This document shows positions 22,853 through 32,000 of a stretch of 64,000 bases of DNA, one piece after another. The notes beneath the pieces were generated by a model. That model was given only the letters and a program-made list of their open reading frames with translations. It did no database searches and was not told the origin of the DNA. Source of the DNA: Corynebacterium matruchotii (GTDB taxonomy: Bacteria > Actinomycetota > Actinomycetes > Mycobacteriales > Mycobacteriaceae); contig NZ_CP050134.2 in NCBI RefSeq assembly GCF_011612265.2, positions 2,356,001-2,420,000 of the forward strand. The letters are read 5' to 3'. Positions within the stretch are counted from its first letter, which is position 1, and every line of letters begins with the position of its first letter. A program made the translations under genes and the position numbers.

Positions 22853-23728
22853 CTAGTCGATCTTCTTAATCTGGTCGAACGTCAAATCCACCGGTGTTTC
22901 CCGACCGAAGATCGACACCAACACCTCAACCTTGCTGTTTTCCGCATCAATCTTCGAAATGGTTGCTGACACTGACGCCAACGGCCCTTCCAGAATGGTG
23001 ACGGCCTCGCCCACCTCATAGTTGACCACAACCTTTGGCTTTGCCATATCCGTCGGCATGGCCACAACCTTCTCCCCTTCTGGGGTTTCACCAGCAGCCT
23101 GCGTACTCTCTGCAACAGGCTTCGTGTCGCGCGGCATGAGGAATTTCGCCACATCCCGTGGCTTCACCGGCGTCGCATTCCCCTCATTGCCCACGAACGA
23201 CGTCACACCAGGGGTTTCCCGCACCACGGACCAGGCGTGGTCGTTGATGTTCATGCGCACCAGCACATAGCCAGGCAGTAACTTACGCTTGACGATCTTG
23301 CGCTTACCATCACGGATTTCTAACGCCTGCTCCACCGGAACCACAACCTCAAAAATGGAATCCTCCACCTCTAGGGTTTGGATACGCATATCAAGGTTGG
23401 CCTTCACCTTATTTTCATAGCCCGAATAGCACTGGATGATGTACCACTGGCCCGGCTGTTTCTTTAGTTCGCGGATATATCGCCGCAACCGTACCTGGTA
23501 CTCACCGTCCTCATCGGTTTCGGTAGCCTCTGCGGTTTCTGTGGCATCGGCGGTTTCGGCGGCCCCTGGTTCGGGGGCTGCGGTTTCACCAGCCCCTTCG
23601 GACTTCACGGTTTCGGGTTTTTGCTCACCGGCCGGCGCCGACTGTGACGCTTCCGACGCTTCAGCTGCCTCGGACTCGGACAGTTCGGACATGGCCGCGG
23701 CGAGGGAATCCTGAGTTTCTTCGCTCAT
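22853..23728 (-). CDS. nusG: Transcription elongation/antitermination factor NusG
   Basis: 291 residues. A long acidic, Ala/Glu/Thr-rich N-terminal extension (about residues 1-75, containing [14 protein letters not shown]) is typical of actinobacteria. The NGN domain follows ([21 protein letters not shown]), then a linker and a KOW domain ([18 protein letters not shown]). It binds RNA polymerase and couples to Rho or ribosomes. secE lies upstream but a strong terminator separates them, so nusG probably has its own promoter in 23729-23818. Confidence 0.97.
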   Translation of the reverse strand: MSEETQDSLAAAMSELSESEAAEASEASQSAPAGEQKPETVKSEGAGETAAPEPGAAETADATETAEATETDEDGEYQVRLRRYIRELKKQPGQWYIIQCYSGYENKVKANLDMRIQTLEVEDSIFEVVVPVEQALEIRDGKRKIVKRKLLPGYVLVRMNINDHAWSVVRETPGVTSFVGNEGNATPVKPRDVAKFLMPRDTKPVAESTQAAGETPEGEKVVAMPTDMAKPKVVVNYEVGEAVTILEGPLASVSATISKIDAENSKVEVLVSIFGRETPVDLTFDQIKKID

Positions 23729-23811
23729 GAGGGGTCTCCTGACATTCGTTGATTATTACTATGCTACCGCCCCCGCTTGTCGACGCTTTCCAGACGCCGC
23801 ACCGGTGGGGT

Positions 23812-23850
23812 AAAAATTATCCCGCCGTTCCACAAGGAATTCGGCGGGAT
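23812..23850 (-). terminator. secE terminator between secE and nusG
   Basis: A 9-bp stem ATCCCGCCG/CGGCGGGAT (23819-23827 with 23842-23850) and inner TTCC/GGAA, followed on the minus strand by AATTTTTA. It lies 28 bp after the secE stop. Confidence 0.85.
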
Positions 23851-23878
23851 GCTATAGAAGCTATACGAATGATACTAC

Positions 23879-24202
23879 CTATCGGACCAGTACCTTCTCA
23901 ACTCCGATACCAGCGAGGAAATCCACACCAGCCACCAAACCCGTCAACAAGATCAAAAAGGCAAACACAATGATGGTGTAATTCAGCATTTGCCGGGCAG
24001 TCGGCCAAATGACTTTCCGCATTTCGGACACGACCTCGGGCATGAATGCCACAACTTTATTCTGACGTGGCGCATCATCATCGTCATTGGTAACAACTTG
24101 TTTGCCCTTGTAAGTAGCAGTCGAGGTAGTACTCACCCCGGCCAGCTGACGCTTGCCCGTGGGGCGGGCACCCGCCCCGTGCTTTGGCTGATTCTCGCTC
24201 AC
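23879..24202 (-). CDS. secE: Preprotein translocase subunit SecE
   Basis: 107 residues from a GTG with GGAGAG upstream. The N-terminal 45 residues are a basic, low-complexity cytosolic extension. The conserved SecE amphipathic segment (VVSEMRKVIWPTARQ) and one membrane helix (YTIIVFAFLILLTGLVAGV) follow. It clamps SecY in the Sec translocon. A tRNA-Trp gene lies upstream on the same strand behind a terminator, so secE starts from its own promoter; TATAGT at 24238-24243 (minus strand) is a candidate -10. Confidence 0.95.
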   Translation of the reverse strand: MSENQPKHGAGARPTGKRQLAGVSTTSTATYKGKQVVTNDDDDAPRQNKVVAFMPEVVSEMRKVIWPTARQMLNYTIIVFAFLILLTGLVAGVDFLAGIGVEKVLVR

Positions 24203-24296
24203 GGCTCTCCTCGAATACGTTTTTATAAAGCGCTTTGACTATACCAAAAAACTAACGGACCCCAATATCCACTAACCCCACCAACACCACATATGC

Positions 24297-24328
24297 AAAA
24301 AGGACACCCGCCATAATGGCGAATGCCC
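24297..24328 (-). terminator. Terminator after the tRNA Thr-Met-Trp set
   Basis: A 12-bp stem including GCCAT/ATGGC with a 3-nt loop (24302-24328), followed on the minus strand by TTTTTG. It lies 13 bp downstream of tRNA-Trp. Confidence 0.85.
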
Positions 24329-24341
24329 TTCAACTATGAAG

Positions 24342-24414
24342 CAGGGGCGACAGGACTTGAACCTGCAACCTACGGTTTTGGAGACCGTTGCTCTACCATT
24401 TGAGCTACGCCCCT
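24342..24414 (-). tRNA. tRNA-Trp (CCA)
   Basis: 73 nt. Acceptor AGGGGCG/CGCCCCT, D-arm GCTCAAATGGTAGAGC, anticodon loop CTCCAAA giving CCA between ACGGT and ACCGT, T-arm with GGTTCAAGTCC. The 3' CCA is not encoded. It is transcribed towards secE, an order common in actinobacteria. Confidence 0.97.
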
Positions 24415-24437
24415 ATTTTGGATAACAACCTATCCAG

Positions 24438-24509
24438 TAGCGATGGCGAGAATTGAACTCGCGACACAGCGATTATGAGTCGCTTGCTCTACCACTGAGC
24501 TACACCGCC
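24438..24509 (-). tRNA. tRNA-Met (CAT, elongator)
   Basis: 72 nt. Acceptor GGCGGTG pairs with CATCGCT using G-T wobbles at the first and fifth pairs; D-arm GCTCAGTGGTAGAGC; anticodon loop CTCATAA giving CAT; T-arm GAGTTCAATTC. The paired first position and the absence of three consecutive GC pairs below the anticodon loop argue for the elongator type. Confidence 0.93.
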
Positions 24510-24557
24510 CAACCGTTTACTTTTACGATCATGTGCACAAGTCATAAAAGAAAACAG

Positions 24558-24630
24558 AGCCCCCTGACAGAATCGAACTGTCGACCTTTTCCTTACCATG
24601 GAAACGCTCTGCCGACTGAGCTAAGGGGGC
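24558..24630 (-). tRNA. tRNA-Thr (GGT)
   Basis: 73 nt. Acceptor GCCCCCT/AGGGGGC, D-arm GCTCAGTCGGCAGAGC, anticodon loop ATGGTAA giving GGT between TTTCC and GGAAA, T-arm with AGTTCGATTCT. It heads the Thr-Met-Trp set. Confidence 0.96.
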
Positions 24631-24778
24631 TTAGCCTCATCGTTTTGCTCCGTTGAAGCTTTCAATACTGTACCCCGACCGTAGCGGTGAAAACAAATCA
24701 CCAGTACACAACCTGTTTTACCCACCTTTAGCCTTTAATTATTGGCACACATGATCCATGTGAAAGCGCTGCAACACC

Positions 24779-24810
24779 AAAACCCCACCGCGGTAAATTT
24801 TGCGGTGGGG
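24779..24810 (-). terminator. tRNA-Tyr terminator
   Basis: A 9-bp stem CCCCACCGC/GCGGTGGGG (24783-24791 with 24802-24810), followed on the minus strand by TTTTGG. It lies 14 bp after tRNA-Tyr. Confidence 0.8.
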
Positions 24811-24824
24811 CTTCATGTTGGTTT

Positions 24825-24910
24825 TGGTGCTAGGTAGAAGATTCGAACTTCTGTAGGCAAACGCCGGCGGATTTACAGTCCGCTCCCTTTGGCCGCTCGG
24901 GCAACCTAGC
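24825..24910 (-). tRNA. tRNA-Tyr (GTA)
   Basis: Class II tRNA of 83 nt plus an encoded CCA (24825-24827). Acceptor GCTAGGT/ACCTAGC, anticodon loop CTGTAAA giving GTA between CGGA and TCCG, a long variable arm (CGGCGTTTGCCTA region), and T-loop GTTCGAATC. It has its own terminator. Confidence 0.96.
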
Positions 24911-24986
24911 GCGCTCTAGGAATTGTATTACCGATAGTGATAAAAGCACAAATCTCCAGGTTGGTGCCGATAACTACGCCTCGCCC

Positions 24987-26018
24987 CTATCCCACACGGG
25001 CCACCGTAACCCGAGCTAGCTGACGTAAGGCCCGGGTGGTGGGATTGTCGGGGAGTTGGTCTAGTTTCTCCTCCGCTTCGGCCAGGTACTGGTGGACGTC
25101 GGCAAGCGCTTTTTGCCGCCCATTGGAACGGGCCAGGAGTTGCAGTGCCCGATCCACGCTGGCGTCGTCGACAAGCGGACCGGTGAGCAGTTCCCGCAAC
25201 TCCGCCCCCACCGGGGTGTCTTCCTGCAGCGCATACAGCACCGGCAGCGTGAACACCCCTTCCCGCAAATCGGTGCCGGGTGTTTTACCGGAATCCTCGG
25301 GGGTGGAAAAAATATCGATAATGTCATCGACGATTTGGAACACCATGCCAACCGCGGTCCCCACTGCCTGCAAACATACCGCGGTTTCCATGTCCGCACC
25401 CGAATGCAACGCCCCAAGGTAGCCGGCAGCGGCAATCAGCACACCGGTTTTCTCGTTAATCACCTTCATGTAGTGCTCAATCGGATCACCGGTGCCGGGG
25501 CCTTCGGTTTCCCGCATTTGGCCGGTCACGAGCGCACCGAAGGTTTCGGCGAAATGCGCAACCGTGTCTACGCCCAACTCGCTCATGATCCGAGAAGCAT
25601 GCGCCAAGAGAATGTCCCCGGATAAGATCGCAACCGAGTTCGACCATCGCATATTGGCAGAAGGCACGCCGCGCCGCATTTGAGCTTCGTCCATCACATC
25701 ATCGTGGTAGAGGGTCGCCAAGTGGGTCATTTCCACCACCACGGCGGCTTTGAACACGTCCTCGCACATAGGTCGTGGGCCATAATTCGACGCCAACAAC
25801 GTAAACATTGGGCGAAAACGTTTACCACCAGCCTTGGTCAGGTGCATCACCTTCTCCTGAAGAAAGTCTGGACTTTTTTCCAGCTCCACCCGTAACCTAT
25901 CTTCGACGTTTTCCATGCCGCGAAGAACATGTTCGTTGAGGGTGTCATCGCCCAAATCAATGCGCGCGCCGATGGTGGAATCGCCACGGTTCTGACGAAT
26001 TACGGCACCATTGTTCAT
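24987..26018 (-). CDS. grcC: Polyprenyl diphosphate synthase for the menaquinone side chain
   Basis: 343 residues from the ATG at 26018, preceded by AAGGT; longer in-frame ATGs at 26039 and 26099 exist but add no family sequence. Both aspartate-rich motifs of trans-prenyltransferases are present: DDVMD at 106-110 and DDIID at 231-235, with GGKRFRP at 64-70 for isopentenyl diphosphate binding. It chains isoprene units to a long polyprenyl diphosphate, probably the octa/nonaprenyl donor used by MenA. It is divergent from menJ, matching the grcC1-menJ neighbourhood of M. tuberculosis. The product length cannot be read with certainty. Confidence 0.9.
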   Translation of the reverse strand: MNNGAVIRQNRGDSTIGARIDLGDDTLNEHVLRGMENVEDRLRVELEKSPDFLQEKVMHLTKAGGKRFRPMFTLLASNYGPRPMCEDVFKAAVVVEMTHLATLYHDDVMDEAQMRRGVPSANMRWSNSVAILSGDILLAHASRIMSELGVDTVAHFAETFGALVTGQMRETEGPGTGDPIEHYMKVINEKTGVLIAAAGYLGALHSGADMETAVCLQAVGTAVGMVFQIVDDIIDIFSTPEDSGKTPGTDLREGVFTLPVLYALQEDTPVGAELRELLTGPLVDDASVDRALQLLARSNGRQKALADVHQYLAEAEEKLDQLPDNPTTRALRQLARVTVARVG

Positions 26019-26163
26019 GCTGTGTCTACCTTTTCCCATACGGATCGGACTGCGCCCAACCAGCAAATTTGCCGAATCGGGCCGAACGAGTTCATCCAAC
26101 TAACCCTTTAACCGTAGTCCATTACCCGCCCGACATACACCCTCAGGATTATATGCGGGTGGC

Positions 26164-27582
26164 ATGAGACGGTTACGGCTTGCAACAATAGTGGTCGTGA
26201 CTGACTCCACCCCCACCATTCACCAACACGGGAACCGAAGCGTTGAGCTTCTCATCATTGGGGCCGGGCCCGCGGGCGCAACCGCCGCCATTCATGCCGG
26301 CCGCCGCGGCATAAGCACCCTGCTTATCGACGCCCAACCGTTCCCCCGCGACAAGACCTGCGGCGATGGCCTCACCCCCCGCGCTATCCACCAGCTACAA
26401 CTGTTAGGGTTGGCGGATTCCGTGGTGGCGCGTTATCGCTCCCACGGGCTGAAACTGCACGGGTTTGGGGGCTCGGTGACGGCGCCCTGGCCGGAAAGCG
26501 CATTCGGAACGGTGGGGTCGGCAATGCCCCGGCGCGAGTTTGATGATTTCTTGGTGGGGTGCGCGCGTTCGCATCCGTCGGTGGAGTTTTTGGGTGGTGT
26601 GCGGGCGGTTGCGGTGTCCATGTCGACGCCGGTGGGGGCTGGTTCCGACAGCATTATTTCCGGGAGCGGCATCATGTCGGGAGATGCTGCTTCGGTGGGT
26701 GCGTTGGTTGCTGCGGTGGAGTTATCGGATGGGTCGTGGGTGCGCCCCAAGCAGGTCATTGTGGCGGATGGGGTGCGGTCCCCCATTGGTAAGTTGCTTG
26801 GTCGCACGTGGCATAAGGGTGAGGTGTATGGCATTGCGGCGCGTTCGTATTGCGCGACGCCGCGGTCTGAGGAGCCGTGGATTCATTCACACCTGGAACT
26901 GCGGGACGCGGATGGGGTGGCGCAGCCCGGTTATGGTTGGATTTTTCCGCTTGGGAATGGGTTGGCGAATGTGGGGTGTGGGGCGTTAAGCACGGATCGG
27001 CGACCGGCCCGGATTAATACGAAGAAGCTATTGGGGTTGTATGCGCAGCAGTGTCGGCCGGAGTGGGGGTTTGGTGCGCCGGATCGGGTGGCGTCGGCGT
27101 TATTGCCGATGGGTGGTGCGGTGAGTGGGGTGGCTGGCCGTAATTGGATGTTGATTGGGGATGCGGCGGCGTGCGTGAATCCGTTGAATGGGGAGGGGAT
27201 TGATTATGGAATGGAGACGGCTCGGTTGGCGGTGGAGTGTTTGGGGGCGGGTAAGGATTACACGTTGTTGTGGCCGGATGTGTTGCGGCGGGAGTATGGT
27301 GAGGCGTTTGGGTTGGCGCGCATGTTGGCGCGGTTGTTGACGTACCCGCAGTTGTTGCCGGTGGTTGGCCCGGTGGCTTTGCGACGCCCGTTGGGGCGGC
27401 ATGTGATGCCGGTGGCGGCGCGGTTGATGGGGAATTTGGTGACTGATGCGGATCGGGATGTGGTGGCGCGGTTGTGGCATGCGGCTGGTCGGTTTGTTGC
27501 CGATCGTGCGGTGGCGCGATCGGGGTTGGTGGCTGCTCGGCCTGGCGCTGCTGGGGTGTTTGGGGCCGCGTTGTGGGGCTAG
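26164..27582 (+). CDS. menJ: Menaquinone side-chain reductase (geranylgeranyl reductase family)
   Basis: 472 residues if started at the ATG at 26164; a GTG at 26197 (VTDSTPT..) gives 461 and is equally possible. The FAD fold has the dinucleotide motif [10 protein letters not shown], then the family signature [15 protein letters not shown], a mid segment [16 protein letters not shown], and the second flavin motif [17 protein letters not shown]. The family reduces prenyl double bonds; MenJ of M. tuberculosis saturates one unit of menaquinone. Context beside grcC and menG supports that role. The stop overlaps the menG stop within CTAG (convergent genes sharing 4 bp). Confidence 0.87.
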   Translation: MRRLRLATIVVVTDSTPTIHQHGNRSVELLIIGAGPAGATAAIHAGRRGISTLLIDAQPFPRDKTCGDGLTPRAIHQLQLLGLADSVVARYRSHGLKLHGFGGSVTAPWPESAFGTVGSAMPRREFDDFLVGCARSHPSVEFLGGVRAVAVSMSTPVGAGSDSIISGSGIMSGDAASVGALVAAVELSDGSWVRPKQVIVADGVRSPIGKLLGRTWHKGEVYGIAARSYCATPRSEEPWIHSHLELRDADGVAQPGYGWIFPLGNGLANVGCGALSTDRRPARINTKKLLGLYAQQCRPEWGFGAPDRVASALLPMGGAVSGVAGRNWMLIGDAAACVNPLNGEGIDYGMETARLAVECLGAGKDYTLLWPDVLRREYGEAFGLARMLARLLTYPQLLPVVGPVALRRPLGRHVMPVAARLMGNLVTDADRDVVARLWHAAGRFVADRAVARSGLVAARPGAAGVFGAALWG

Positions 27583-28298
27583 TTTCCGGCTTTGGGTGCG
27601 ATCGGGGTTGCGTCGGGTTTTATGGCGGAGTGGAGGGCGACGATGCCACCGGTCAGGTTTTGCCACCCGCAGTGTGACCAGCCGTGGTTATTGACCATGG
27701 TGGCGAGTTGTTCTTGGTTGGGCCATTGGCGGATGGAGTCTGCTAGGTATTCGTAGGATTCTGGGTCGGAGGATACGAGTTTCGCTATGGCTGGTAGGGT
27801 TTTGAGTGCGATGTTGTGGTAGAGCTGTTTGAGCCCGGGGATGACGGGGGTGGAGAATTCGGCTATGGTGAGTCGGCCGCCGGGTTTGGTGACGCGGGCG
27901 AGTTCGCGGAGTGCTGCGGTGGGGTCGTAGATGTTGCGGAGACCGTAGCTGATGGTGACGGCGTCGAATGTGTTGTCGGCGAAGGGGAGGTGCATGCCGT
28001 CGCCGCATACTTTGGGGACGGCCCGGTTTTTGCCGGCGGCGAGCATGCCTTGGGAGAAATCGCAGGCGACGCACCAGGCCCCGGATTTGGCGAGTTCCAC
28101 GGTGGAGACGGCGGTGCCGGCGGCGAGGTCAAGTACTTTGTCGGTGGGTTTGAGTTGGAGGCGTTCGCGGGTGCGGCGACGCCATCGGGCATCAAGTCCG
28201 GCGGCGAGGACGGTGTTGGTGATGTCGTAGTTTTTTCCTACGGCGTCGAACATGCGTCGTACTTCGATGGGTTTTTTGTCCAGGGATGCTTTAGCCAC
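27579..28298 (-). CDS. menG: Demethylmenaquinone methyltransferase
   Basis: 239 residues from the GTG at 28298, which aligns with the family start ([15 protein letters not shown]). SAM-binding motif [13 protein letters not shown], then FSQGML, the signature [12 protein letters not shown] and C-terminal [19 protein letters not shown]. It methylates demethylmenaquinone in the last core step of menaquinone synthesis. The start lies within the last 8 bases of the mgtA coding end. A TACACT hexamer at 28306-28311 just before the GTG suggests an additional leaderless transcript. A longer in-frame start adds a low-complexity 47-residue stretch and is rejected. Confidence 0.94.
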   Translation of the reverse strand: MAKASLDKKPIEVRRMFDAVGKNYDITNTVLAAGLDARWRRRTRERLQLKPTDKVLDLAAGTAVSTVELAKSGAWCVACDFSQGMLAAGKNRAVPKVCGDGMHLPFADNTFDAVTISYGLRNIYDPTAALRELARVTKPGGRLTIAEFSTPVIPGLKQLYHNIALKTLPAIAKLVSSDPESYEYLADSIRQWPNQEQLATMVNNHGWSHCGWQNLTGGIVALHSAIKPDATPIAPKAGN

Positions 28299-29403
28299 GC
28301 AGATTAGTGTAGCGGGTTGGGTTGTGAATGACTGCTTCGTAGTGGTGTATGAGTTCGGAGCAGATGGTCTCCCAGGTGCGGTTTTCCACCCCGGCGCGGG
28401 CGTTATGGGACATGGTGTGGTGGTTGGCGTAGATGGCATTGATGGCGTGGGGGAGGTCGCGTTCGAATCTGGTGGGGCCTAGGAGGTAGCCGTTGTGGCC
28501 ATTGGTGATGAGGTCTTGGGGGCCGCCGGCGTTGGGGGCGATGGTGGGGACGCCTGCGGCGTGGGCTTCTTGGACGGTTTGGCAGAAGGTTTCGAATTCG
28601 CCGGGGTGGATGAAGATGTCGAAGGTGGCGAGGGTGTGGGCGAGTTGGGTGCCGGTTTGGGGGCCGAGGAAGCGGGCGGTGGGGAGGAGTTTACGGAGGC
28701 GTGGTTCGAGGGGCCCGGTGCCGACGATGGTGAGGGTGGTGTTGGGGAGGTTGGTGATGGCTTGGAGCCGGTGGAGGCCTTTTTCGGGGGCGAGGCGACC
28801 AACGTATCCGATGATGTGGTTGGTGGGGTCGGGTTGGTGGTGGTCGGGGTTGAAGAGGGTGGTGTCGACGCCTCTACCCCAGTGTTTGATGGTGGTGATG
28901 CCGTGGTTGCGGAGTTCGGTGATGGTGCTGGTGGAGGGGGCTAGAGTGAGGTCGCAGTGGTTGTGGATGTGGGTGATCCAGCGCCAGGCGGCGGTTTTGA
29001 GTTTGGGAAGGTGGTAGCGGGTGGTGTAGTCGGCGATGTTGGTTTGGAATATTGCAATGGTGGGGATGGTGAGGTGTTGGCAGGCGAAGGCTGTGGCGGC
29101 GCCAAGGAGGAAGGGGGATGCGAGGTGGACGATGTCGGGTTGGAAGTTACGGAGGGTGCGGGTGATGGTGGGTGTGGGGAGTCCGATGGGGAGCCCAAGG
29201 TTGAGGTTGATGGTGGGGATAGTGATGATGGGGAAGCCGCGGTAGGTGGTGGGGGTGCCTGGTTGTTTGGGGGCAATAATGATGGCTTCGTGGTGGTGTT
29301 TGTGGAGGTGGTCGAGGGTTTTGGTGACGGAGTTAGTGACGCCATTGATGGTGGGAAGGAAGGATTCGGTCACGATGGCGACGCGGTAGCGTCGGCGACT
29401 CAT
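28291..29403 (-). CDS. mgtA: GT4-family alpha-mannosyltransferase (MgtA type)
   Basis: 370 residues, two Rossmann domains of GT-B type. N-terminal signature [16 protein letters not shown]; the C-terminal domain starts [14 protein letters not shown] and holds the nucleotide-sugar motif [21 protein letters not shown] (E-x7-E type). In C. glutamicum the enzyme next to menG transfers mannose from GDP-mannose to glucuronosyl-diacylglycerol, a step in lipomannan-type glycolipids. The menD-DUF3592-mgtA-menG order is the same as in M. tuberculosis. It overlaps the upstream DUF3592 gene by 4 bp (ATGA) and menG downstream. His/Thr-rich codon use (CAC, ACC) is marked. Confidence 0.88.
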   Translation of the reverse strand: MSRRRYRVAIVTESFLPTINGVTNSVTKTLDHLHKHHHEAIIIAPKQPGTPTTYRGFPIITIPTINLNLGLPIGLPTPTITRTLRNFQPDIVHLASPFLLGAATAFACQHLTIPTIAIFQTNIADYTTRYHLPKLKTAAWRWITHIHNHCDLTLAPSTSTITELRNHGITTIKHWGRGVDTTLFNPDHHQPDPTNHIIGYVGRLAPEKGLHRLQAITNLPNTTLTIVGTGPLEPRLRKLLPTARFLGPQTGTQLAHTLATFDIFIHPGEFETFCQTVQEAHAAGVPTIAPNAGGPQDLITNGHNGYLLGPTRFERDLPHAINAIYANHHTMSHNARAGVENRTWETICSELIHHYEAVIHNPTRYTNLRG

Positions 29404-29963
29404 GTGGGTTGCTTTCTTCTGGTGGTGTCGGTAGCGTCGGGGGCGCTGGTGCTAGTGATAACGGTGGTGTTGGTGGGGGTTTTCGGTTTGGTGTGGTTTT
29501 TGTGGTTTGCGTGTTTTGCACGCCGGAAATGTCGGGGGCCGAGGATGGCGAACCAGAGGGCGCTGGTGATGAGGGTGGTCACGGCCGCGGAGCTGAGGGC
29601 GGGGATGATGGCGAGTGTCCATTTGCGGCCGGATACTTTCACAAGTTCGGGGTTGCTGCGGGCGTAGGTGACCCACACGCGTTGGCCGGGGCCGAGCCCG
29701 GTGGGATAGAGAAGACCGCCGGGGGGTGAGTGGTAGGTGTTGGTGTCGTCTTGGAATTCGACGATGGTTTTGGTGCTGGTGACGGATGTGACGCGGGCGA
29801 GGGCCCGCCCGGGGTTGGATTCGATGATGTAGTCGTTGATGCCGGGGCCGATGACGAGGCTGGCACAGCCGAGCATGGCTGCCGCGTAGCAGACCAGGAT
29901 GGTTTGTTTGATGCGGCGGCGGGTGCGGAAGATGCGGCGTTCGCGGGCGTGTGGGTCGGTCAT
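29400..29963 (-). CDS. DUF3592-like membrane protein
   Basis: 187 residues. Two membrane helices (about residues 21-41 and 118-140) flank an extracytoplasmic beta-rich loop containing YPTGLGPGQRVWVTYARSNPE, the pattern of DUF3592 domains. A Lys/Thr/Pro-rich cytosolic tail (NTTVITSTSAPDATDTT region) follows. Function not known. It sits between menD and mgtA with 12-bp and 4-bp junctions, so it is part of one operon; the same position is held in M. tuberculosis. Confidence 0.78.
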   Translation of the reverse strand: MTDPHARERRIFRTRRRIKQTILVCYAAAMLGCASLVIGPGINDYIIESNPGRALARVTSVTSTKTIVEFQDDTNTYHSPPGGLLYPTGLGPGQRVWVTYARSNPELVKVSGRKWTLAIIPALSSAAVTTLITSALWFAILGPRHFRRAKHANHKNHTKPKTPTNTTVITSTSAPDATDTTRRKQPT

Positions 29964-29975
29964 GGTTGGTGTGCG

Positions 29976-31565
29976 CTAGTGGGAGAGTTGGTGGTGGAGG
30001 GCGGCCCGGGTGGCGCGGGTGGTGACTGCTTCGATGATGCGCAGCCCGGTGGTTTCGGCAGCATCATCCAGGGCGAGGATGAGATCGGGGAGGGTGGTGA
30101 CCTGCTGGTATTCCAGCCCGTAGGCGTCGCATAGGGCAGCGATGTTGGTATTGTGTGGTGTGCCGAAGGCTTGTTCGAAGCTGGGTTGGAATTCTGGGTC
30201 GCCGACTTCTAGGGCGTGGAAAATGCCGCACCCGTTGTCGTTGGCTACCACGATAGTGAGGTTTTCGGGGAGTGGGGAATTGTCTGGGGTGAGGAGCCCC
30301 CCAACATCGTGGAGGAATGTGACGTCCCCGATGAGCGCGAGGGTGCGTGGGGCCCGGATTTCGGTGGGGTGTTGCGCCTGGGCGGCGAGGGCGATGCCCA
30401 TGATTTGTGAGGTGGTGCCGTCGATGCCTGCAACACCGCGGGGCGAGAAGGTGTCTACCGCCTGGAATGGTAGTCCGACGAGGCTGGCGTCCCGGATTGG
30501 GTTTGAGGCGCCGAAAACTGCGTAGTCGTTTGTGCTAAGGCTGTCGGCGACGGCGGCGGCAACGTGCAGTCCGGTGAAGCCGAATGTTTCATCGGCGAGA
30601 ACGGTGCGGACTTTTTCTATGGCCACGTCGGTGGCGGCGGCACAAATCCGTATCCAGTCTGCGGTGGGTTCGTTGATGACCCACACCCGGGTTGCGATAG
30701 TTGCGTTACGACGCCACGGGTTTGTGACCTGCGTGGTTTTGGAAAGGATGGTCAATTCTATGGTGTCGTCCGCCACGAGTTCCATGATGTCCCGGCTGAG
30801 GGTGGGGTGCCCCACCACAATGATATGCTCCGGTTTGGTGTATTCGGCGTATTCGTTGGTGAATGTTTGCACGGCCAGGGGGTGAACCGGATGATATGGG
30901 GCGGGGGCCGTGGGTTCCGCCACGGTGGGGACGTCTTCCAGGCCGGGAACTTCCCAGGCTTCGTCCCCCGCAATCACGAGCGTGCGACGGGACAGGTCAA
31001 TGGTGGTTTCCCCATGGTCGACTATAAAGGTTGGGGTTGGTATTTTAACCACTGGTTGTGGTGGTTGCGGCAGGCCTTCAACCAGTGGGGCGGCCAGCCG
31101 CACGTTTATATGCACCTGTTGGTGGTGTTGAAACACGTCCCCCAGGTCATGCTGGTCGGCAATGTCGTAGGTTTCCAGCCCCAGCAGGCCGCGCTGTTCG
31201 ATGGTTTGATTCGCCCCGGTGCCCACTAAATAGTCTGGCCGGTCGGCGGAAATGATCGCCAGGGGTATGTGCGCGTTCTGTGCCTCCAGCACCGCCGGCA
31301 GGCAGTTAGCGACGGCTGTGCCGGAGGTGGTCACCACCCCCACGTGCCGCCCAGTGACTCGGGCGATCCCCACCGCGAGGAAGGCTGCGCTCCGCTCATC
31401 AATCCGCACGTGGACCCGAACATCCGGCCGGGCAATCAGCGCTAGAGACAGGGCGGAGTTGCGGGAACCTGGGCAGATCACCACGTCATCAACATAGTGG
31501 GCGATGTCTGCGACGATGGCTTCCGCGATTGGTTGGGAGGAGTGCGGCTGGGAATAGGCAGTCAT
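29976..31565 (-). CDS. menD: SEPHCHC synthase (2-succinyl-5-enolpyruvyl-6-hydroxy-3-cyclohexene-1-carboxylate synthase)
   Basis: 529 residues, thiamine-diphosphate enzyme. Pyr-domain signature VICPGSRNSALSLAL with the catalytic ERSAAFLAVGIAR glutamate, TTSGTAVANCLPAVLEA, and a PP domain containing ALIGDVTFLHDVGGLL, the metal/TPP motif. It joins 2-oxoglutarate to isochorismate, the first committed menaquinone step. First gene of menD-DUF3592-mgtA-menG. An unknown 124-residue protein and menC lie upstream on the same strand. Confidence 0.94.
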   Translation of the reverse strand: MTAYSQPHSSQPIAEAIVADIAHYVDDVVICPGSRNSALSLALIARPDVRVHVRIDERSAAFLAVGIARVTGRHVGVVTTSGTAVANCLPAVLEAQNAHIPLAIISADRPDYLVGTGANQTIEQRGLLGLETYDIADQHDLGDVFQHHQQVHINVRLAAPLVEGLPQPPQPVVKIPTPTFIVDHGETTIDLSRRTLVIAGDEAWEVPGLEDVPTVAEPTAPAPYHPVHPLAVQTFTNEYAEYTKPEHIIVVGHPTLSRDIMELVADDTIELTILSKTTQVTNPWRRNATIATRVWVINEPTADWIRICAAATDVAIEKVRTVLADETFGFTGLHVAAAVADSLSTNDYAVFGASNPIRDASLVGLPFQAVDTFSPRGVAGIDGTTSQIMGIALAAQAQHPTEIRAPRTLALIGDVTFLHDVGGLLTPDNSPLPENLTIVVANDNGCGIFHALEVGDPEFQPSFEQAFGTPHNTNIAALCDAYGLEYQQVTTLPDLILALDDAAETTGLRIIEAVTTRATRAALHHQLSH

Positions 31566-31625
31566 GAATCCAAATTCTTATCGTGGGTGTTGTGTGGGGT
31601 CAGACTCCCTGATTCTGCCATCACA

Positions 31626-32000
31626 CTATGGTTCACTCCAACCGCTAAAATCCAGTGCGGCCGGGTTTGGTGTGGTCACAACCGTATCCTGGACTGGCGC
31701 CACCTCTAATTCCCGGATCACATCATTGATGATGTGCACTGCCACAATGGCGTCCTGCCACATATCATAAGCGAATAAGATTTCATCCGACCACGCCTGT
31801 GCCACTGGCACCCCATCGAGCGCGAATTCGATGGATGCGCATGTGCCGCAACCGCATTCCCGCGCCACCGAAACCCTAGGTACTTGGTTTAACCACATCG
31901 TGCGCCGTTCCTCCGTCATTGATTCCGGGGTAAGGTCCGGTGGGGCGTGTTGAATCATTGCCGTCAACACGGCAACTTCGGCATCCGTTAGTGCTCGCAT
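31626..32000 (-). CDS. Conserved hypothetical protein in the men cluster
   Basis: 124 residues from the ATG at 32000, which overlaps the menC stop (TAATG). Soluble, with a cysteine knot-like ECGCGTCAS segment in the middle and alternating acidic and hydrophobic stretches (SDEILFAYDMW, VAVHIINDVI). No signal peptide or membrane helix. Not recognised as a named family. Tight coupling with menC and a position 60 bp before menD suggest a role tied to this operon; metal binding by the CxC..C group is a guess. Confidence 0.7.
   Translation of the reverse strand: MRALTDAEVAVLTAMIQHAPPDLTPESMTEERRTMWLNQVPRVSVARECGCGTCASIEFALDGVPVAQAWSDEILFAYDMWQDAIVAVHIINDVIRELEVAPVQDTVVTTPNPAALDFSGWSEP

Noticed and set aside
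28493..29345. Several long frames on the + strand and other minus frames across mgtA and the DUF3592 gene
   Set aside because: The region has biased third positions (GTG/GGT on +), producing open shadow frames of Gly/Val or Pro/Ser without motifs.
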